Below, in pieces: positions 21,451 to 22,971 of a DNA stretch of 22,971 bases. The stretch lies in NCBI GenBank assembly GCA_964595455.1, contig CAZQQL010000052.1, positions 1 to 22,971 of the forward strand, written 5' to 3'. The DNA comes from DAOUEG01 sp964595455 (GTDB lineage: Bacteria; Chloroflexota; Dehalococcoidia; Dehalococcoidales; RBG-16-60-22). The stretch's first letter is position 1. The number at the start of each line of letters is the position of its first letter. The notes below the pieces were generated by a model, which worked only from the letters and a program-made list of their open reading frames with translations, did no database searches and was not told the origin of the DNA. The translations under genes and the position numbers were made by a program.

Positions 21451-22839
21451 ATGAAAAAGTCCGTTCCCGCCGTCATTGCTTTGATCGGCGGCCTGTTGAT
21501 AATCGCGTTTCTAGGCTGGGCGTTCAGCCTGCACGGGACCATCGGGCTGTACCGGGTCAACGGGTTTTTCGCCATGATCTTCAACATCTTTGGCGCCCTG
21601 GGAGTGGTCCTGCTGGCGGCGGCCGTTTTCCTGCAGTGGCGGAAAGCCCGGGGCAAAACGGGTTTCCGCTGGCTGGCTGTTGTAGCGATCGTTCTCACGG
21701 TCCCGGCCGTCATCATACCAATCGCGGCTTTCCTGCTCCTCGGCGGGGCGTTATCCGGAGATATCGGCGATACGCCGCCGCGACTTCTGATGAAGGATAC
21801 GACGGGGAAGTACGGAATCCCGGACATGGCGCTCGTTTTCACTACCGCGGCCAAGAGCGGCAACTATGTTGTTACGATCGAGGAGCAGGGAACGGGAAAT
21901 CCGGAAGTTGGCCAGGAGAACGAGGCATCAAAAGGCCATACCTTTGTGTTCAAAGACCTGCGGCCGGATACTGCGTATCAGTACTGGATCAACAACAAAC
22001 AACCGGGTTCCTTCACGACCCCATCCGTTGACGGCGTCCTGCGCTTCGCCGTCGGAAGTGACGCTCATTACGGCGCTCCGTTGTCCGATAACGACCTAAC
22101 CACTGCCATGCTTGCCCAAATCGCTGAACCGGCCAACGGCTACGATGCGTTTTTCTTTCTCGGCGACCTCGTGGAATACGGCTTTCTCAACGGACAGTGG
22201 CAGGAAGCGTTTACGGCTTTTTCCACGGTAACGGCTTCCGTCCCCACGGTCTTCGCGGCGGGCAACCATGATACGCTGTTCTCTGGAACCGGCAACTACC
22301 TGGACTACTGCGCCGTCGCGGCGCAGAGCGGTTCCCGGTTGTGGTACCGGGTGGATATCGGCGGCGCGCATTTCTTCGTCCTGGACGTGGAATGGAGCGC
22401 AGAGAGCGTAACGAAGAAGCAGCTCCAATGGCTGGAGGGCCAGCTTTCCAGCGTCCCGGATGATGAGTGGAAGATCGTGCTGGGGCACGGGTTCTACTAT
22501 TGTTCCGGCATCAGCATAGGCGGCTGGGACTGGTACGATAACCCGGAAACGATAGGAAAGCTCGTACCCCTGTTCGAGGAGTACGGCGTCGACCTTGTTT
22601 TCTCCGGCCACAACCACCGCCTGGAACTGCTGGAGAAGTCCGGCGTTACGTACGTCGTCTGCGGTACATTCGGCGGCCACCCGGACCCGGAGCCGACGTA
22701 TACCTCACCTGCCAGCGTCTGGGGGATGACCGGTGCTACCGCCTTCGCCGATGTTACATTGGACGGGGACGAGTGCGTGCTCGTGTTCCGGAATGCCGAC
22801 GGCGCGGTCCTGTACGAGACCTCGCTGGCGGTAGAATAA
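21451..22839 (+). CDS. Membrane-anchored metallophosphoesterase
   Basis: A 462-residue protein. Three N-terminal membrane helices (about 7-28, 38-62, 75-100) are followed by a fibronectin-like strand domain (about 110-195; FKDLRPDTAYQYWIN is the typical D-L-x-P-x-T-x-Y-x-Y-x-I strand seen before purple-acid-type phosphatases). The calcineurin-like phosphoesterase domain follows, with all metal motifs: GSDAH (Asp204, His206), GDLVEYG (Asp239), GNHD (272-274), LGHGF (His346) and SGHNH (His387, His389). The catalytic domain would face the cell exterior if helix 3 exits outwards, hydrolysing phosphomonoesters or diesters there. Start ATG at 21451 has AGGGGTG about 5 nt upstream. It is transcribed with or after the hydrolase; functional linkage is uncertain. 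Confidence 0.88.
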   Translation: MKKSVPAVIALIGGLLIIAFLGWAFSLHGTIGLYRVNGFFAMIFNIFGALGVVLLAAAVFLQWRKARGKTGFRWLAVVAIVLTVPAVIIPIAAFLLLGGALSGDIGDTPPRLLMKDTTGKYGIPDMALVFTTAAKSGNYVVTIEEQGTGNPEVGQENEASKGHTFVFKDLRPDTAYQYWINNKQPGSFTTPSVDGVLRFAVGSDAHYGAPLSDNDLTTAMLAQIAEPANGYDAFFFLGDLVEYGFLNGQWQEAFTAFSTVTASVPTVFAAGNHDTLFSGTGNYLDYCAVAAQSGSRLWYRVDIGGAHFFVLDVEWSAESVTKKQLQWLEGQLSSVPDDEWKIVLGHGFYYCSGISIGGWDWYDNPETIGKLVPLFEEYGVDLVFSGHNHRLELLEKSGVTYVVCGTFGGHPDPEPTYTSPASVWGMTGATAFADVTLDGDECVLVFRNADGAVLYETSLAVE

Positions 22840-22841
22840 CA

Positions 22842-22859
22842 GCTTGATGCTGTTCAAGC
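22842..22859 (+). terminator. Small hairpin after the metallophosphoesterase gene
   Basis: GCTTGA (22842-22847) and TCAAGC (22854-22859) form a 6-bp stem with a 6-nt loop directly behind the stop codon. No T-tract follows, so termination here would be weak. Confidence 0.3.
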
Positions 22860-22945
22860 GTGTTCCGCATAGGGGATACAAAGAGGAAAATCCCCGGCGA
22901 TAATGCTACAATACTACAACACTTTAAGGAAAAGAGGAGGCACAT

Positions 22946-22971
22946 ATGGATCTCGGTTTCAAAGGCAAGGC
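22946..22971 (+). CDS. Start of a further gene, possibly an SDR (partial)
   Basis: Eight codons are visible, reading MDLGFKGK and cut by the window end, behind a strong GAGGAGG ribosome site 5 nt upstream. Many short-chain dehydrogenases start M-D-L-G-L-K-G-K-x-A-L-V-T-G, so an SDR is the best guess, but eight residues cannot prove it. Confidence 0.6.

Overview
The window looks like a chromosomal segment of a moderately GC-rich, probably anaerobic bacterium. The gene families (a giant soluble multi-PAS kinase, an FtsZ-like extra tubulin homologue, aconitase-X and DUF6282 enzymes, NHL propeller, Rhs remnant, HicBA) remind me most of Chloroflexota of the Dehalococcoidia type. That placement is recall-based inference, not a computed result. 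No rRNA, tRNA, CRISPR array or complete insertion sequence was seen.

Left part (1-2.75 kb): housekeeping genes on the minus strand. These are the 5' part of dnaN (sliding clamp) with its own promoter, preceded by a moaA-moaC molybdenum-cofactor operon with a convincing promoter and a structured leader. Next comes a locally AT-rich accessory patch (2.75-5.4 kb). It holds the tip of a decayed Rhs protein, two or three small unrecognised ORFs including a three-helix membrane protein, a hicB-hicA toxin-antitoxin pair (hicA is only 57 codons), an isochorismatase-like hydrolase, and a MazE-like antitoxin tail without a toxin. The last four genes are nearly contiguous, with ATGA overlaps.

Middle part (5.4-11.9 kb): minus-strand MATE transporter with a long leader, and a cupin-SDR gene pair whose intergenic gap holds a small MITE-like element. 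Divergent from these are a tail-anchored small membrane protein and a divergent FtsZ/tubulin-family GTPase on the plus strand. An NHL-repeat propeller gene and a small secreted repeat peptide with a strong hairpin terminator follow on the minus strand.

Right part (11.9-22.97 kb): a 2137-residue cytoplasmic histidine kinase with 15 PAS modules in tandem is transcribed leftwards. It diverges from a plus-strand cluster: a two-gene aconitase-X-type enzyme (large catalytic and small swivel subunits), a DUF6282-like metal hydrolase behind a long hairpin, a membrane-anchored metallophosphoesterase, and the first codons of a further gene, perhaps an SDR. The shared kinase/aconitase-X intergenic region carries back-to-back promoters and an operator-like inverted repeat, so the kinase may sense the substrate state of the neighbouring pathway (inference).

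Most noteworthy: the aconitase-X homologue appears to have lost the Fe-S cysteine motifs of its family; the extra tubulin homologue is paired with a putative membrane anchor; the kinase is an extreme PAS tandem expansion; and the Rhs/HicBA/orphan-antitoxin patch looks like a decaying defence or competition island.
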